Positions 21,461-33,862 of a stretch of DNA of 64,000 nt are shown one piece after another. Below the pieces are notes generated by a model, which worked only from the letters and a program-made list of their open reading frames with translations, was not told the DNA's origin and ran no database searches. Location of the stretch: contig VCMS01000253.1 of NCBI GenBank assembly GCA_022539475.1, forward strand, positions 1 through 64,000, given 5' to 3'. The stretch is from Gracilaria domingensis (Eukaryota > Rhodophyta > Florideophyceae > Gracilariales > Gracilariaceae). Within the stretch, counting starts at the first letter, position 1, and every line of letters begins with the position of its first letter. Position numbers and translations under genes: made by a program.

Positions 21461-22257
21461 GATTATCGGGCCCCCTTACGCAACAATACCACTACTGAAC
21501 GCCACCGTGAACGCTCGTACGGGCAGTTTCAGGATGTCGGACACTTTGTTTGACGCCGGAAGGCTACGCATACCGCTCTTGAAAGCAGACAACTACTTCA
21601 TGTTGTCACACAAGATCAGCTTGTACTGCGTTCAAAGGGTGTGCGGCAACTGGTTGCGAGTACGGAAGCAAAGCCCGAGACAGATGAGGCGAAGCTGAAG
21701 TACGAAACGCGTTGCGACACTGCGTTGTTTTGTATTCTGCTATCGGTTCATAAGCCCTGCGTTGCACCAGTCATGAAGATGCCAAACCTTGCCGATGTAT
21801 GGACAACCCTAAAGACCAACATCGAAATGGTTTCGCAGGCAAGTATTGACATATTGTTGGAACGCTACCATGAAATGCGGATGGACGCATCCGGGAGCGT
21901 CTTGGACTCCATCAACCGCCTGGTCGTGATTGAGATGAGGTTGAGTGGTATTGGGCATACTTAATCCGATGCTGAGAAGCTACGGGCTTTCCTTGGAGGT
22001 GTAATTAAGCACTTTGAAGTTACAGCCGAGGTAATTAGTCAGACTGGGGCTTGTCTGAAAGATGCCGTGTCGCGATTGAATGCCGGAGAAGGGCAACTTT
22101 CTAAGCAAGAGAAAGAATCTCACGCCGATGTTTCTCAGACGATAGCTCTCCAAGTGCCCACGAAACGTTCAACGCGTGAACAGAAATGTTTCTTCTGTAA
22201 GAAGGAGCGACATCTGAATAAGAATGTCTGAGAAAATCCTGAGAGCAAGAACTCCTA

Positions 22258-22665
22258 GAAGAAATTATTTCATTTTTATGAGCGCATTTGGAGTGCAAAT
22301 TTCGCTCTGCTAAACCTCCAAGTGCACTCTCTGTGTACGCCATCCGCGTTCCATTTGCACACCCCTGCAACGGCAAATCATTTTTGTTATAGTTCATTTC
22401 ATTATTCGGAGTGCGCTTGGAGTGCAATTTGACAACGCGGGGAGCAACATGAAAGCAATGTGAGCGCAGATGGAGTGCAATGTGTATCGATTGCACTCAT
22501 GGTGCCCTCCATCAGCATAGCGCATGTCCTCCATTTGGATACGTCAAAATTGAGCTGCAAACAGACATCGCGTGCGCTCCAAATGAGGTCCAGCTGGCAT
22601 CCAAGTACCATCCATGAGTGCCGGGCAACCTCAAATTGCACTTCTCTTTTTCCAAAAATTTCTTG
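22258..22665 (+). mobile_element. 408-bp MITE, copy 2, inside the Copia fossil
   Basis: Reverse complement of the MITE at 13145-13550 over its full length. Ends are GAAGAAATT and AATTTCTTG, flanked by TA on both sides (22256-22257, 22666-22667), which fits a TA target duplication. It interrupts the gag end of the Copia element, so it is younger than that insertion. Confidence 0.85.
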
Positions 22666-25399
22666 TAGGGAACTACAAGGGAAAGAGTTCTGCTCGTGAC
22701 AGTTAGAAGTTTGGTGATGATGATGACTCAGATGAGGTAGCTGGTCTCATCGTAGCACAATATGAAGACCATGAAGACCACATAATGGAGACAATTGACC
22801 TTACTGTGGTTGACATCGACAGTTCTGAAGTTGTCACACTGGATGAGACTGCATTTGTGGCCAACCATAAGGTTCAGAAGGGACAGGACTACCGCTGGTA
22901 TCTGGACTCTGGCGCTATGAGGCATATGACCAACAACAGAAAGTACTTCATCACTCCCATACAATCATCCGTGATGAAGACTGTGTCGGTTGGCGATCGA
23001 AACGTGGTCAGTGCAGCAGGAGAAGGTCTCGTTCAATGCTAGGTCCGCAATGAAGACGAGAAGCCAGTGAAGGTCAATCTCTACAATTTGCTCTACGTTC
23101 CCAACCTGATGTGGAGCTTAATGTCCGTCAGCTCTACTCGTCGAAGGGCTACATGACGAGATTCATAAGTGACACTACTGGATCTGGTGTGATGGTGGTT
23201 ATGAAGCAGGACACCACGGAGATACTCACCGTTGGGTTCGAACTCGGAGAAGGACTGTATGAATTGCAACTATTCCTTACCCCTGAAGACACAGGTGCAG
23301 CCTTGCTTGCTCGCGGTAATGAAAAGTTCACGAAACTGTGGCATCGTAGACTTGAACAAACTAGTCTTGACTACCTTCGGAAAACGCTGGGAATTCTTGA
23401 CCGGGTCTCTAAGACTACCTTGAGTGAAATGGGGCACTGCGAACCATGCGTAGATGGAAATTCCACACGTGCGCTGCGATTACCCATCGCCGTTACCACT
23501 GTCAAGGAGATCATGGACCTTGCCCACTCCCATGTTCTTGGACCAGTGGATGTTCAAACTTTTTCAAATTCAAAGTACTTTGTTTCCCTCTACGATGATA
23601 AGAGTCGTATGTCTGCGATCAGGTTTCGGAACAAGAAACAGGCACCTGAACGCGTGAAGAAGATGATTGCATTGTTTGAAACGCAGTCCGGACGGAAGTG
23701 GAAACGAATCCGCTTTGATAATGGAGGAGAGTACATCTCAGAGAACTTTGCGGAATAGTTTCACCGTAGAGGCAGACTTGTTGAACCTACTGCTGCTTAC
23801 AGCCCCGAGTCGAATGGGAAACCTGAAAGGTTGAACAGGACCCTCAATGACAAGGCAAGCACGATGTTAAGGATGCTGGAAGGAACTCCGAGAAGTAGCC
23901 AGCTATGGGCTGAGGCTGTCGAAAGGCTAACCACCTCAGAAATAGAACATATGTTCGAAGAGAGAGAGAGAGAGCCAGATATGACCCCGATCGAGGCCTT
24001 TACTAAGAAGAAACCAGGTTTCTCCCATTTGAGGACCTTTGGGCCGCAGTGTTATGTTCATATTCCTAAAGCACGGCGTAAGCGAAGTGCCAAGTACAAG
24101 AATAGAACAATCAAGGGCATTCTTGTCGGATATGAAAACGAATCTTGAGACAGAGTCTATGTTCCTGATCAGAACAAAATGCTTGTGTCCAAAGATGTCA
24201 CCTTCAATGAAAGCGCTATCGGATGGTCACCATGCCTGCCCCTACAAGAAGTCGAGGTAGATCTCTCCGGGATCCCTCGCATCGCAGAAGTAGAAGATGA
24301 AGAACTGAATGATGATATGGAGATTGAAGAAGTGGACACGGAAAAAAAGATGAATACTATGGAAACGGAAGAAGATGGTTCGCACTAAGAAGAAGAAGAT
24401 CAGGTTATTTATGTCGGCGCTCACGGAGAATACACATATGATCCGGAATTGGTTGCGCACTACCCTCACGAGCCCAGAAGGTCAGGAAGAACTCGCAGGA
24501 GGCCTGAGAGAAAAGAAGCCATGAGTAGCAACCATGCCCAGCAATGGAAGTCTGCTATGAGCGAGGAAATAGATCATATGCGCAAACGAGGAGTACGGGA
24601 ACTGGTACCAAGCCCACCAAGCTGCAGATCCAGCATCAACCGTTGGTTATTACTGAGAAAGCGAGACCAATCAGATCAAATCGAGCGATACCGTGCACGA
24701 CTGGTAGCTCGGGGATTCACGCAGGGCGCTGGAGTAGACTACGCTGAACTTTTTTGCCTGTCGTAAAGTACAGCACCGTTCGCGCAGTCTTAGCGATGAT
24801 GATGGCACATGATATGACGGCTATGCAGTTTGATGTTGGCGCTGCATTTCTGTATGGTGATCTTAGAGAGGACTTGTACATGACTCAAGCTGAAGGTTTA
24901 ATAGATGCCACGAAACCGGACCATGTGTACAAGCTACGCAAAGCTATCTATGGTCTGAAGCAGGCTGAAAAAGCCTGGACAACAGAGTTCAAGTCCATCA
25001 TGCAGGCAATGAGATGTAGCCTATCAGAGAATGACGCTGGACTATTTCTTTTGACAAAGCGGAGAATTGGGTGTTGATTCTAGTCTAGGTGGACGACTGC
25101 ATAGTTGTTGGAAGATCTAAGGCCCACCTATATGATTTCGGCAGGATGCTACAGGAATGTGTAGAGATTCGCATCTACGATGAATCACGAAATTTCCTAG
25201 GCCTGAGCATGGAACGCAGTGCGGATCAGCGAACACCTCGACTCCACAATGCACCAATGCTCCAGCGACTAGCAAAGCAGTTCAATGTGAGCATCGCAGC
25301 GAGCGTTAATGTCCACTTCACTTCCACAGTGATCACACCAGCTTCGAGAAAGCGAGAGAACCCCAAGAATATTCCATTTCGCGCCTTACCCAGGCGGAA

Positions 25400-27060
25400 A
25401 AAATGTACATTTGCAATAGATTAACAATGTATATACTAGATAAGATTTCAGTTTTTTGATTTTATTTGATTTGCCAAAGTTCAATAGATTTTTCAATAGA
25501 GCTCTCAATACACCTTCAACAGACAGCTGGAACCCGTCTATGAATTGAAAATGTATTGAATTTACAATTGTCAGATAATGATGGAGGCATTCACCTATCG
25601 CAAATCCAATGAATGAGCGTCACGGCACAGAGTAGTCAGTATAGTTGATCGAAAGACGTCTGTTCGGTGCAGTATGGGAGATGTATCAAGCAGAAATACA
25701 TAATGTATTGATTGTAGTCACTACATACCCGTAGGTGAAACAACATAACTTCATGAACACATATTTTGGCAGAGCGGGAATCATTCCCAACTGTGTGGTA
25801 TTGTGGAGAAGTGTTCGTTATCATGATGATAACGAACACTTCTCCACACTACTACACAGTTTTATTGAAATGGAACCTGGTTTGCAGTTGCATGACTATT
25901 GATTGTCTACCAAGAACGCATACCGTCAATGTAATGTAGTCGTCGATACTTTCAATGCAACCTAATGAACGCATGTCGGTGATCCATCGCTTTTTAACGA
26001 CAGTCCAACAGACCGGCTATTATGAGAACCATGAAACCTTTTGGCATCGAAACCCTTTTCCAAGTCACTTTCCGGATGATGCCTGTCGATTATTGATGAC
26101 TAGTAGGTACTCATTCACTCTTCGATCTTGTGTATGATGTCAACATGTTTCCAAGTCGTCCATTCTTCTTCTCTGTGCACCTTTTGGAGCACGATCATGA
26201 ACATGGCACTAAAACTGCTCTTCTAAGCCGTCTCTCCAATGCCCACGTAAGTTCCTTGTCGCTACGGAACAAGAAGATATGGCTGAACGCCACTTCTTCT
26301 ACGCTGGGCGCTTCCAAGGCTCAATAACAAGAGCAATCTGCATCTGCGCCTTCTCCCACCAGTCCTTCTTTGATAACTCGCGATCGAGATTGTCGCAGCA
26401 CAGGAATCCGAATACGTCCGGAACGAAGATCCTGTAAAAGCCATCCATCTACAGGCCGCATTCCACAAGATTGCAAATGTTATTCCAGCAGGAGGAGACT
26501 GGATCGACATGGTTGCCCTTGCCACTCCAACAAGGATGCAGATGGTCAGTATTCGTCTCGTCGGCGATCTCGATCACTCTTCAATTCTCAAACAATCGCT
26601 GCTATGGATGTGCTCTTGTCTTCACCTTGGAGAGAAAAGCTCCCACTACTAACGGCAAGAGATGAAGGAGCACGTCCGTAACATTCTCCAATATGACCTC
26701 TATTGTCAGTCCCACCACCAAGGACAGAGCTCGCACACCCGCATCGCTACTCGCCCATCGAAGAAGCACAATATTCAGGTCAGCTCCATCCATCTTTCTC
26801 CTCTTTCAGCTGAATGTAGAGAGCGGCGCCCCGGCTTCTCACGATAAAGTTCGCGTACTTACCATCATTCCGGTGAGCTCTTCGAAGGCGCTGAATATCA
26901 GCCATTCTGACGAAGGCTGAGCCAGAGTTTCCATCAGTGCCACTCTTTGGCCCATGTAGGAATCTGCTTCATCTCTTTTGATCACCTACCCATGCTTTCC
27001 ATTCAGTGCCCAGGGAGAGGATTTGAGATATATAAATCTGGGTTCCATCGTTTGCCAAAA
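25400..27060. other. Left subterminal region of giant transposon
   Basis: AT-rich subterminal DNA with repeated TCAATAGA-type octamers and a 73-bp palindrome, then (26.1-27.0 kb) sequence with short ORFs in all frames and no recognisable protein. I credit no gene here. Confidence 0.5.
25789..25861. repeat. Near-perfect palindrome in transposon left end
   Basis: Arms of 36 bp with two mismatches and a single-base spacer. The inner 23 bp of each arm (from tgtggagaagtgttcgttat) are perfect. It is placed about 400 bp inside the left terminal inverted repeat, so it may form a cruciform or be a transposase or regulator site. Confidence 0.9.
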
Positions 27061-27073
27061 AACTTGATTATCT

Positions 27074-30000
27074 TCACAGGCCCTTCAAGAACACAAAGGG
27101 TTTTTCCTTCAAATTCTTCTGCTGGTTGTTCTGGCTGCGATACACTTCACGCATGTCATCAACAAAGTACGTCCTTTCTTGGTTACGGTTGCCAACCACA
27201 ACAATTTGCTCCACCAAGTTAACCTGATGAGAGATAGTTGTCACGCACTCGACCGAGACGTTTTGGAAAACGATCTGATTCTCTGCAGAAGCATATCCCC
27301 TTTTGTAAAGCTGCCCTTGCTCTCCTCGCAGAAGCCCCTTCGTTACCCAGTCCGCTACAAAAAGCATGCTGCTCTTCCCCTCCAATGTATGCTCGAAGAA
27401 GAACAGAATGCGGCCATAGAAATTGTCGATCACAAAAACATCTTCTTCATCGGAATGACCCCGATACTTTCCGACAACAAAACAAGAAGGACGGTGGATA
27501 CTTTTTTCAAGAGCTCTAGTAGGATCACTTGAGCCCACGAATGTCGTTATGTACCCGTTTTCGCATTGTGAAATCACTAGCCGACTCCAGAAACTTACGA
27601 GGTCACTCTCAAGAAACGATATTCACTTGCATCATCAAAGTGGTCCGGCTGCGAACGCTGGTAGTAGTCGAGTAGCAAATTGCCCATCTTCATATTATGG
27701 CTGTCTCCAAAACTCCTTAAAGACACCAAACACTTCGGATGTCTGAACACGTGAGATGGGGAATTAGATTCCATTTTAGTGCGTTGTAGGTTGGGTCTAT
27801 CAAATTCTCGATCGTCTAAGAAAGGTATTACCAGCCCGTTTCTGATGCAAAGTGTCAGAGTTGACTCACGGAGCTTGATATTCTCTACGAATGACTCGGC
27901 AAACAAAACAGTAGCATTGCAATTTCTATTTTGTGATCCCACAAAGTTTTCGACAGCCCATTGAGAGAGTAGAGAGACAGGACCACAGTCCTGGATCGAC
28001 TCCGAGGTGTGGAGTATAAGGTGGTACGTATATCTGCAAAGGTTGACTCGATCTGGTCGGTACTGATAGTAGTGCTCTTCATAATGGGCGTAGAATCTCC
28101 TCGAAAGTCGAGATATATGCTCCACGTCTCTGCTACTTACTGACCAGCGGCATAGAAGCTCACAAAGATCCACAAAATTTTCCAGCCATCCATGATATGA
28201 GTTGAAAGCATTCCATCAAGTACAACTAAACTCATTTCCAGTACAAAAGATTTCCACTCAGTTTCCTTCCATTTTCCTTTATCTTCGATCTTCCGCGGTC
28301 TTCTTATCGTGGAACTAAAACTACGTCCAGCTGTAACCAACCGCTCATTTAGTTGCTCTTTCTTCTTTCCATGGGAAAGAAAATGTAGATCTTCGCATCC
28401 TGACACATCACCACAGCAAATCGCAACAATGTGAGACGCAATGTTTTCAAAGAGGAGATGCATGAGGTCGACGGGGAAACTACGAAAAGGAACTAGTAGT
28501 GAAGACCTAGAAATGAATCTCCTAGATTGATTCCTCGCACACCGAGTTGTTTGCAACGATCTTCAAGTTGAGCCTTTGTCATGCTAGAACTGTCCCTCTC
28601 GATTCATTGTAGCTTCTGCATTAACTCTGAATCTGAACGAAGTGGCTGACTGTTTGGGTTCCATAACCTTTTCCTTCTGATCTCCCCGTCGTATTTGAAT
28701 ACGCTTGGATAGTATGCATGGTTATGTGGCTTGGAAAATACGCCATGAATCGAGCAGAATCTGCATGGAAGAAGAGCATTATAACCGCGGAGGTTACCCA
28801 GATTACTCAAAGCTGCTAAATCAGACAATACGAAAAGCAGATGAACCCTGACCACAATGGTCTTCCCATTCCATAAGCGAACTAAACACCCTTTACCGAG
28901 ATCTTCGAGCTCTGCCAACATTGGGTGCAAGAAAGAAGTTAAGTTTGCTGGTGCGTTTGGACTCGGAATTACTGTTAGAGGCATGATGTTCTCGAGCTTG
29001 AATCTTTCCGATGGAGCCAAGTTCAGTATGAAAAGAATGCAGGGCCAATAGCTGTAATCCACGCTCTTGAAAGATGATACGCCGTCGGTTGAGAAACTGA
29101 GAAAATTATCATGCTGGATACGGTTGCATCCACCGAGCTTATGTGCAGCTTCACGAAACAGCTTTCCGGAGAAGAAGTCCCGGTACCGCGCTCTGTGCTT
29201 CTCTTCAGTTCTTAGTTTCCGCAGATTGGCTTGGAAATACTTAAAGAGCTTCGGGCCTCCCTCCTTTGATCTCAGTCTTGCCTGCAACCGTTCGCAAATA
29301 CCAATATAGGTAAATGTAAAGACTGCAGCGGGTGTCTGTTGGCACTAGATGTTTGAGCAAGGAAGGAAGGATCCATCCTGAGTTCGGGAAAGGGCCTCAT
29401 GAACTTTAGAGCAGTAGGTAAACGTCGTCACAAATAGTCCTGAGCAATCTAAAATTGCCTTTCTCAATCCGTTCCACGATCGATACCCAGTACTAAATTG
29501 GCTCAGAAAATCATCCATCATCGCTCTAGTTACCAAGGAATGTTTCATTGCAAATCCAAGTAGAAATTTGTGATTCCTCATGAACTCACTCAGTTTTGGG
29601 TTCGTGATCGGCTGCGTTTGCCGACAGTGATGCAAATCGAGGTCTGAATCGGACGCAGAACTATGAAGAATATCACCAACTCTTATTCGGCTGCATGCAC
29701 TGTCGTCATGAATTTCGCTCAGGTCAACGATATCAGATTCCCTCTCCAGAGGAAACCCAGTTGGATCTGGACTGTCAATGAACTCATTAAATTCAGCTGC
29801 TCGGACACCCACCTTATCGTCTTCCATGAAGTGCGATACAATGTCGTTCTAGCGAACTTCTTCATCTGAAGCTTCTGATGCAAATCCAGACTGCGATATC
29901 AGAATATGCTCTGAGGCCCCAGAAATAGAAGGGTTATTACTTTGAGAGTCCGTTTCATATCCTTCGTCATCACCTTGTACATCAGGTGTCTCCGGATAAC

Positions 30001-30238
30001 CAAAGCATATGGTTTCACCCGGTTTCTCTTCCTCGACATCCTCAGTTGAATTATGTTGGGGCTGAGACAGAATTAGAGAAGATGGGAGATTGGTAGAGCC
30101 AGTCTGATTTGGGAGATATTTCATATCATCAATGACTTCTGATCTAGTACTCAGTGTTGGTACAGCTGGAAAAGACTCGTTCTCATAAGAAACCTGAAGT
30201 GGTTTTGGAACCACTCTGGAATTGTTGGACTGGGACAC
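27074..30238 (-). pseudogene. Tnp2-like (CACTA/Plavaka-type) transposase
   Basis: Expected to cut and paste the giant element by DDE chemistry. Reading from 30238 down: an acidic, disordered N-terminus; a Tnp2 core (FLSFSTDGVSSFKSVDYSYW, ILFILNLAPSERFK, LLFVLSDLAALSNLGNLRGY, LPCRFCSIHG at 29.1-28.75 kb); FPVDLMHLLFENI, the usual D-x-M-H box (about 28.47 kb); and a DUF4218-like segment (YTYHLILHTSESIQDCGPVS, about 28.02 kb). The last is a C-terminal beta-rich part (YGRILFFFEHTL). Interruptions include in-frame TAG at 29849-29851, TAG at 29345-29347, TGA at 28604-28606, a frame change near 28500, and further frame changes near 28.15 and 27.58 kb. All three stops would be CAG or CGA before a C-to-T change. 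It is inactive unless stops are bypassed. Confidence 0.8.
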
Positions 30239-30953
30239 CGCCGTTCTCCAGTGCCGGAATGCCGTAGCCCTCGTTACTATTCTCCCAGGAATTCATTTGC
30301 AATGAAAGCATGGAAAGCAAAGAAAACCAGCAGAACCCATATTCAGATCTCTTGAAAGATTCCGCAAAGAGTAGTTCTATGTTGCTTGGAACTGCGAATG
30401 GTAGAGGGTTAGAAAGAAACAGGCTCCAACTTCTTCAGAGATACTTTTGTGCAAAAAGATGAACTTTGCGACAAGAAGTAGACAATTTTTCGTTTCATCT
30501 TCTCCGGTTTTCAGTTGAAGTCTCCCCTTTCCATTCGATGGATGCCTCTCTGTCGGCATCGACACTGCAAATAGGAATCGTAAGAGCTTATTCTCCTCGC
30601 TTCATATCGTCCTCATCTCTACCCACCAGTTATGGTCGAACCCTTCGCAGTCGAGAGGCCCTTGAGTCAGGCCTCAACTAGGATAATCGCCTCTCCCCTT
30701 TCCCTTTCGCTTTGACGGCCACATCTGAGAAACCGTTTGCTCCAGTCAAGCGAAAATCGCTGGTTACCTCTTGACACCGCACCACGAATAGGAGCGTTCT
30801 CAGAAGCTTCATCCTGGACATCATCTCTTGTTCTACTCATCGGAGTCATATCAATCCCCGAGTTCACGTGCAACGTCTGGTTTGGAGCGTGCAACTCTAT
30901 TCCTCTGTCTGCTTATCCCATCTTTGCTACTCTTACTTCCGCAGTGCAGTGAT
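30239..30953. promoter_or_regulatory. Divergent spacer between transposase and helical protein gene
   Basis: Head-to-head intergenic DNA of about 0.7 kb that must contain both promoters. Short ORFs on both strands are not credited. Confidence 0.35.
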
Positions 30954-32084
30954 ATGCAGTCGTATAAGCGGGGTATAATCAAGCATCCTCACTCCGAAGG
31001 CAAATCTGGGAAAGTATATATTGGAGATACTCTGAAGGCTGCCATCGATGAATATAACGAGAAGAACCCCCAGAACTCCATGCCTCCTATTGCGTGTTCG
31101 GGAAAGACCTACTCCTACCGCTCGTTAGCAGCGGCCGGAAAGAAACTGGAGTCGTCTGAAATGCTGCATAAGTTTTATCGTAGGCGATCCTTCCATGAGA
31201 TTGAACTCATCATGTCCAACAAGAAGTACGAATTTCAACAAGAGATTCGCAGAATTTGTGAGAGTTTGGCGGAAAAGTTCCCGCATATTGTCGTCACGGC
31301 AGACCTCTGGGCTGCACATGAGGCTGTAAAGAGCAAGGTTTGCAACCGAAAGGCAGAGCACAAGAGAGAAGTTCGAAAGCGTGAGGGTCAGTCGACGGGT
31401 TCGGCTGAGATGAATGCGAGAATGCGTCAAATGCAAGAGATGGCTGCCAAGAAAGCCCAGCATCTAGTAGAAGCACGTCGCCGAAAGGCTCAGTCGAGGA
31501 AGGCCGCCCGACGAAGTGAAGCAGGAGGTGTACGACATAACAACAAGACCGCAAACGCGCCAAGCAGCGCAGATTTAACCAATTCGCGTCCACTTTCACC
31601 TCAGCTTCGTAGTCGGGAAGGGGTAGAGGAAAGTCGCCTATCAGTTCCTTCCCAGGTGCAGTCTTCAGAGAAGTCTGAGTTTTCGGAAGAAGCCACTACT
31701 CCACTCTTTGACCTGCGGGAGGATCCAAATGTCCTATCTGTTACTCGTGATAAGAAAATTGCCCCGAATGAGACCGTTTCCAGAGACACGGCCCAATCAA
31801 TTCACACAGAGAATGATGGAGATCGACATGAACGTTCGACTACTGGCGGTGTCCCAGCGAGCAAGAAGCGTATTGGGAAACGCGAATCCAACAGTAATGA
31901 TGCAATTAATATTGTGCTAGACGACACTTCTATGCCATCCAAGAAGCACAAGAAATTTCAAGCTCCAAAGAAGAATGCTTCTGCCAAGAGGAAATGTACC
32001 GAGACAAATGTAAGCTTGACTGTAGATGATTCACCTGCACGTAAGCGCAGGAACAGAATGGTACCCAAGCGGTACAGGAATTAG
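30954..32084 (+). CDS. Basic, helical protein divergent from the transposase
   Basis: Intact 376-codon ORF from ATG 30954 (the frame is open further upstream but less protein-like). The N-terminal about 110 residues look folded (GDTLKAAIDEYNEK, TYSYRSLAAAGKKL, HKFYRRRSFHEIELIM). Then come a Lys/Arg-rich coiled coil (MRQMQEMAAKKAQHLVEARR) and a long disordered tail with basic clusters (KKHKKFQAPKK, ARKRRNRMVPKR). It reads divergently from the Tnp2-like gene over about 0.7 kb. It is unrecognised. By position it could be a TnpA-like DNA-binding accessory protein that recognises the subterminal repeats, which is inference only. Confidence 0.55.
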   Translation: MQSYKRGIIKHPHSEGKSGKVYIGDTLKAAIDEYNEKNPQNSMPPIACSGKTYSYRSLAAAGKKLESSEMLHKFYRRRSFHEIELIMSNKKYEFQQEIRRICESLAEKFPHIVVTADLWAAHEAVKSKVCNRKAEHKREVRKREGQSTGSAEMNARMRQMQEMAAKKAQHLVEARRRKAQSRKAARRSEAGGVRHNNKTANAPSSADLTNSRPLSPQLRSREGVEESRLSVPSQVQSSEKSEFSEEATTPLFDLREDPNVLSVTRDKKIAPNETVSRDTAQSIHTENDGDRHERSTTGGVPASKKRIGKRESNSNDAINIVLDDTSMPSKKHKKFQAPKKNASAKRKCTETNVSLTVDDSPARKRRNRMVPKRYRN

Positions 32085-32543
32085 ATTCTGGACTACGTTA
32101 TACAGTACGAATACCTTCAGCTTGTAAGTGATGAAAGGCGCGAAACCAGTCTTCGACGGCATCCTGCAATTGGCTGCAGAAGATCCATGGGTTGTCGTGC
32201 TTCTATTTGGGGGTTTCAGCAGGTTTTTCTTATCTCATTGACAACAAAAGTAAACAAATGCATTCCGGAATGAGTTTGTAAACCCGGGTGGATATAAAAT
32301 GGTTATCGCGATCACCTCTCTTTGATATGTATGCATTGTAGGCGAAACAGGATATGGAAAATATGAAAATGGGTTTCGGTCTCTTTGCAGAACCGTAATA
32401 CACCACCTTGTTAATCGCTAAACAATAAACAACCCCGTTTCGGCTGCCAACTGACTCATAAGAGTCATCAAAGCGGTATGGATCCAGCGGTGTTGACGTC
32501 ATGATACCGCAAAATGGGATGGGTGACGGAACGCCCCAAAGAA
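32085..32543. other. No gene seen
   Basis: AT-rich stretch. A 90-codon minus-strand ORF (32502-32230) has no recognisable feature. GC content jumps sharply at about 32590. Confidence 0.4.
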
Positions 32544-33107
32544 TTAGGAAATGATTTCATTACATGCATTTTGAACTTCTCTCAAAACGCACAGCTTGAA
32601 CAACAGCTCGCGCCAGTCTCCTTCGCGCAGCTCGAACGCGTCCGGCAGCGCCTTGAACGAATCCACCCCGCACGCCTCGTCAAAGAAGCCGACGGCTGGC
32701 CACTGCGCGGCCACCAGCAGCCCGTCGCGCGCGCCGCGTGGCAGCGCGCGTGGCAGCGCGCGATGCTGCTCGCTCCAGTTCTTGCTCAGCAGCGCCAGGC
32801 TGCGCTCGATGTCGTAGCCGACGCTGGCCGTGAGGGTGGCCGGCACCAGCGCCGCCGGGTCGAGTCGTGCGCAGCTCACAACCTCATGGCGCACGCTCCA
32901 CACGGCAGCGAGCCCCTCGCAGAGCATGGTCTTGAGCTCTTGCAGCCCGCCGCACAGCGCGTGCATCTTGCCGGTCGGCATATACGCCTCCAGTACCGAG
33001 AAGCGCCGCTCCGCGCAGAAGAAGTGTACATGGGGTCGATGCCCCAGTTTGACTGGCGCAGCACGTGCTTCTCGCTCATAAGCTTGCAGCGCCAGAATCA
33101 ATTTCAA
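32544..33107 (-). pseudogene. GC-rich captured gene fragment
   Basis: About 500 bp of markedly GC-rich DNA in an AT-rich element. The minus strand encodes a protein-like sequence (FFCAERRFSVLEAYMPTG, HALCGGLQELKTMLCEGL, SVGYDIERSLALLSKNWSEQ, ELREGDWRELLFKLCVL). In another frame the start reads MSEKHVLRQSNWGIDPMY, which would precede it naturally, so one frame change near 33025 is likely. A duplicated gcgcgtggcagc unit at about 32740-32760 is present. Several frames are open because of the GC richness, so the strand call rests on composition. I do not recognise the family. It is probably a host gene fragment picked up by the transposon. Confidence 0.45.
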
Positions 33108-33862
33108 GAGATTTCGAAATATTATTTTTGAAATATTGAAAAGCGTAACGCGAAGCAGACATTTTCATTGGTCGAGTAGCGTCATCGGAACTCCTAGTTG
33201 CTCCAACCCAATCTCTAAATATCCCTATTCTTCTCGTTGCGGTCATCTAATGAAATCAAAGAGACACACAGAATACCACATTTGATCTCATCGCAATAAC
33301 CATAAACGTGTGAATTGGGGGTCTAGAGGAAACGTAGCTCTTCATATTGAGTTGTTCATATTGAAATCTTGAATACCTTCTGGGTGCGGTTTGATGTGAA
33401 TCTCACACTGCCAGGATAATTGAAAACGGCAGAAAGTGAGTAAAAATGTGAAGCTGTTGGATTTACACGTTGCAGATTTGGAATGTATGCTGCAAGAAAG
33501 CATTAGAAGCCTGAGACACGTGTCATTCTGCGGTAATTTTTAGCTGTTCCTCTTCTCTATCTGCCTTCCCTTGTCTTCCGTGCATGACGTCTTCCGCACC
33601 GACCTGAAATATTGCCTTTCATCCTTTTCATGGTTTTCAAAACGATTGATTGTTCTTCTAACTCTAGTATCTAGAGAAAAGCGTAATCGTCAATTGTTAC
33701 GAAGCATTATTTGCTCCCAAACCGGGCTGAGCGATCTGTAATCCCGGATATTAGAAATTATATAAAGCCATAATGGAGACGGGGAAAAGCGTTCATCAGA
33801 AGAGAGAACTAGAAAATTGAATTTGTGTTGAGTGGAAAAGAAATAATTGTTGCGTTGCGGAC
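33108..33862. other. No gene seen
   Basis: AT-rich spacer. A possible leader with a TATA-like ttatataaag (about 33757-33766) lies about 100 bp upstream of the next ORF. Confidence 0.4.

Noticed and set aside
32514-33131. 205-codon plus ORF in the GC-rich island
   Set aside because: All frames are open because of GC content; the minus strand gives the more natural protein composition.
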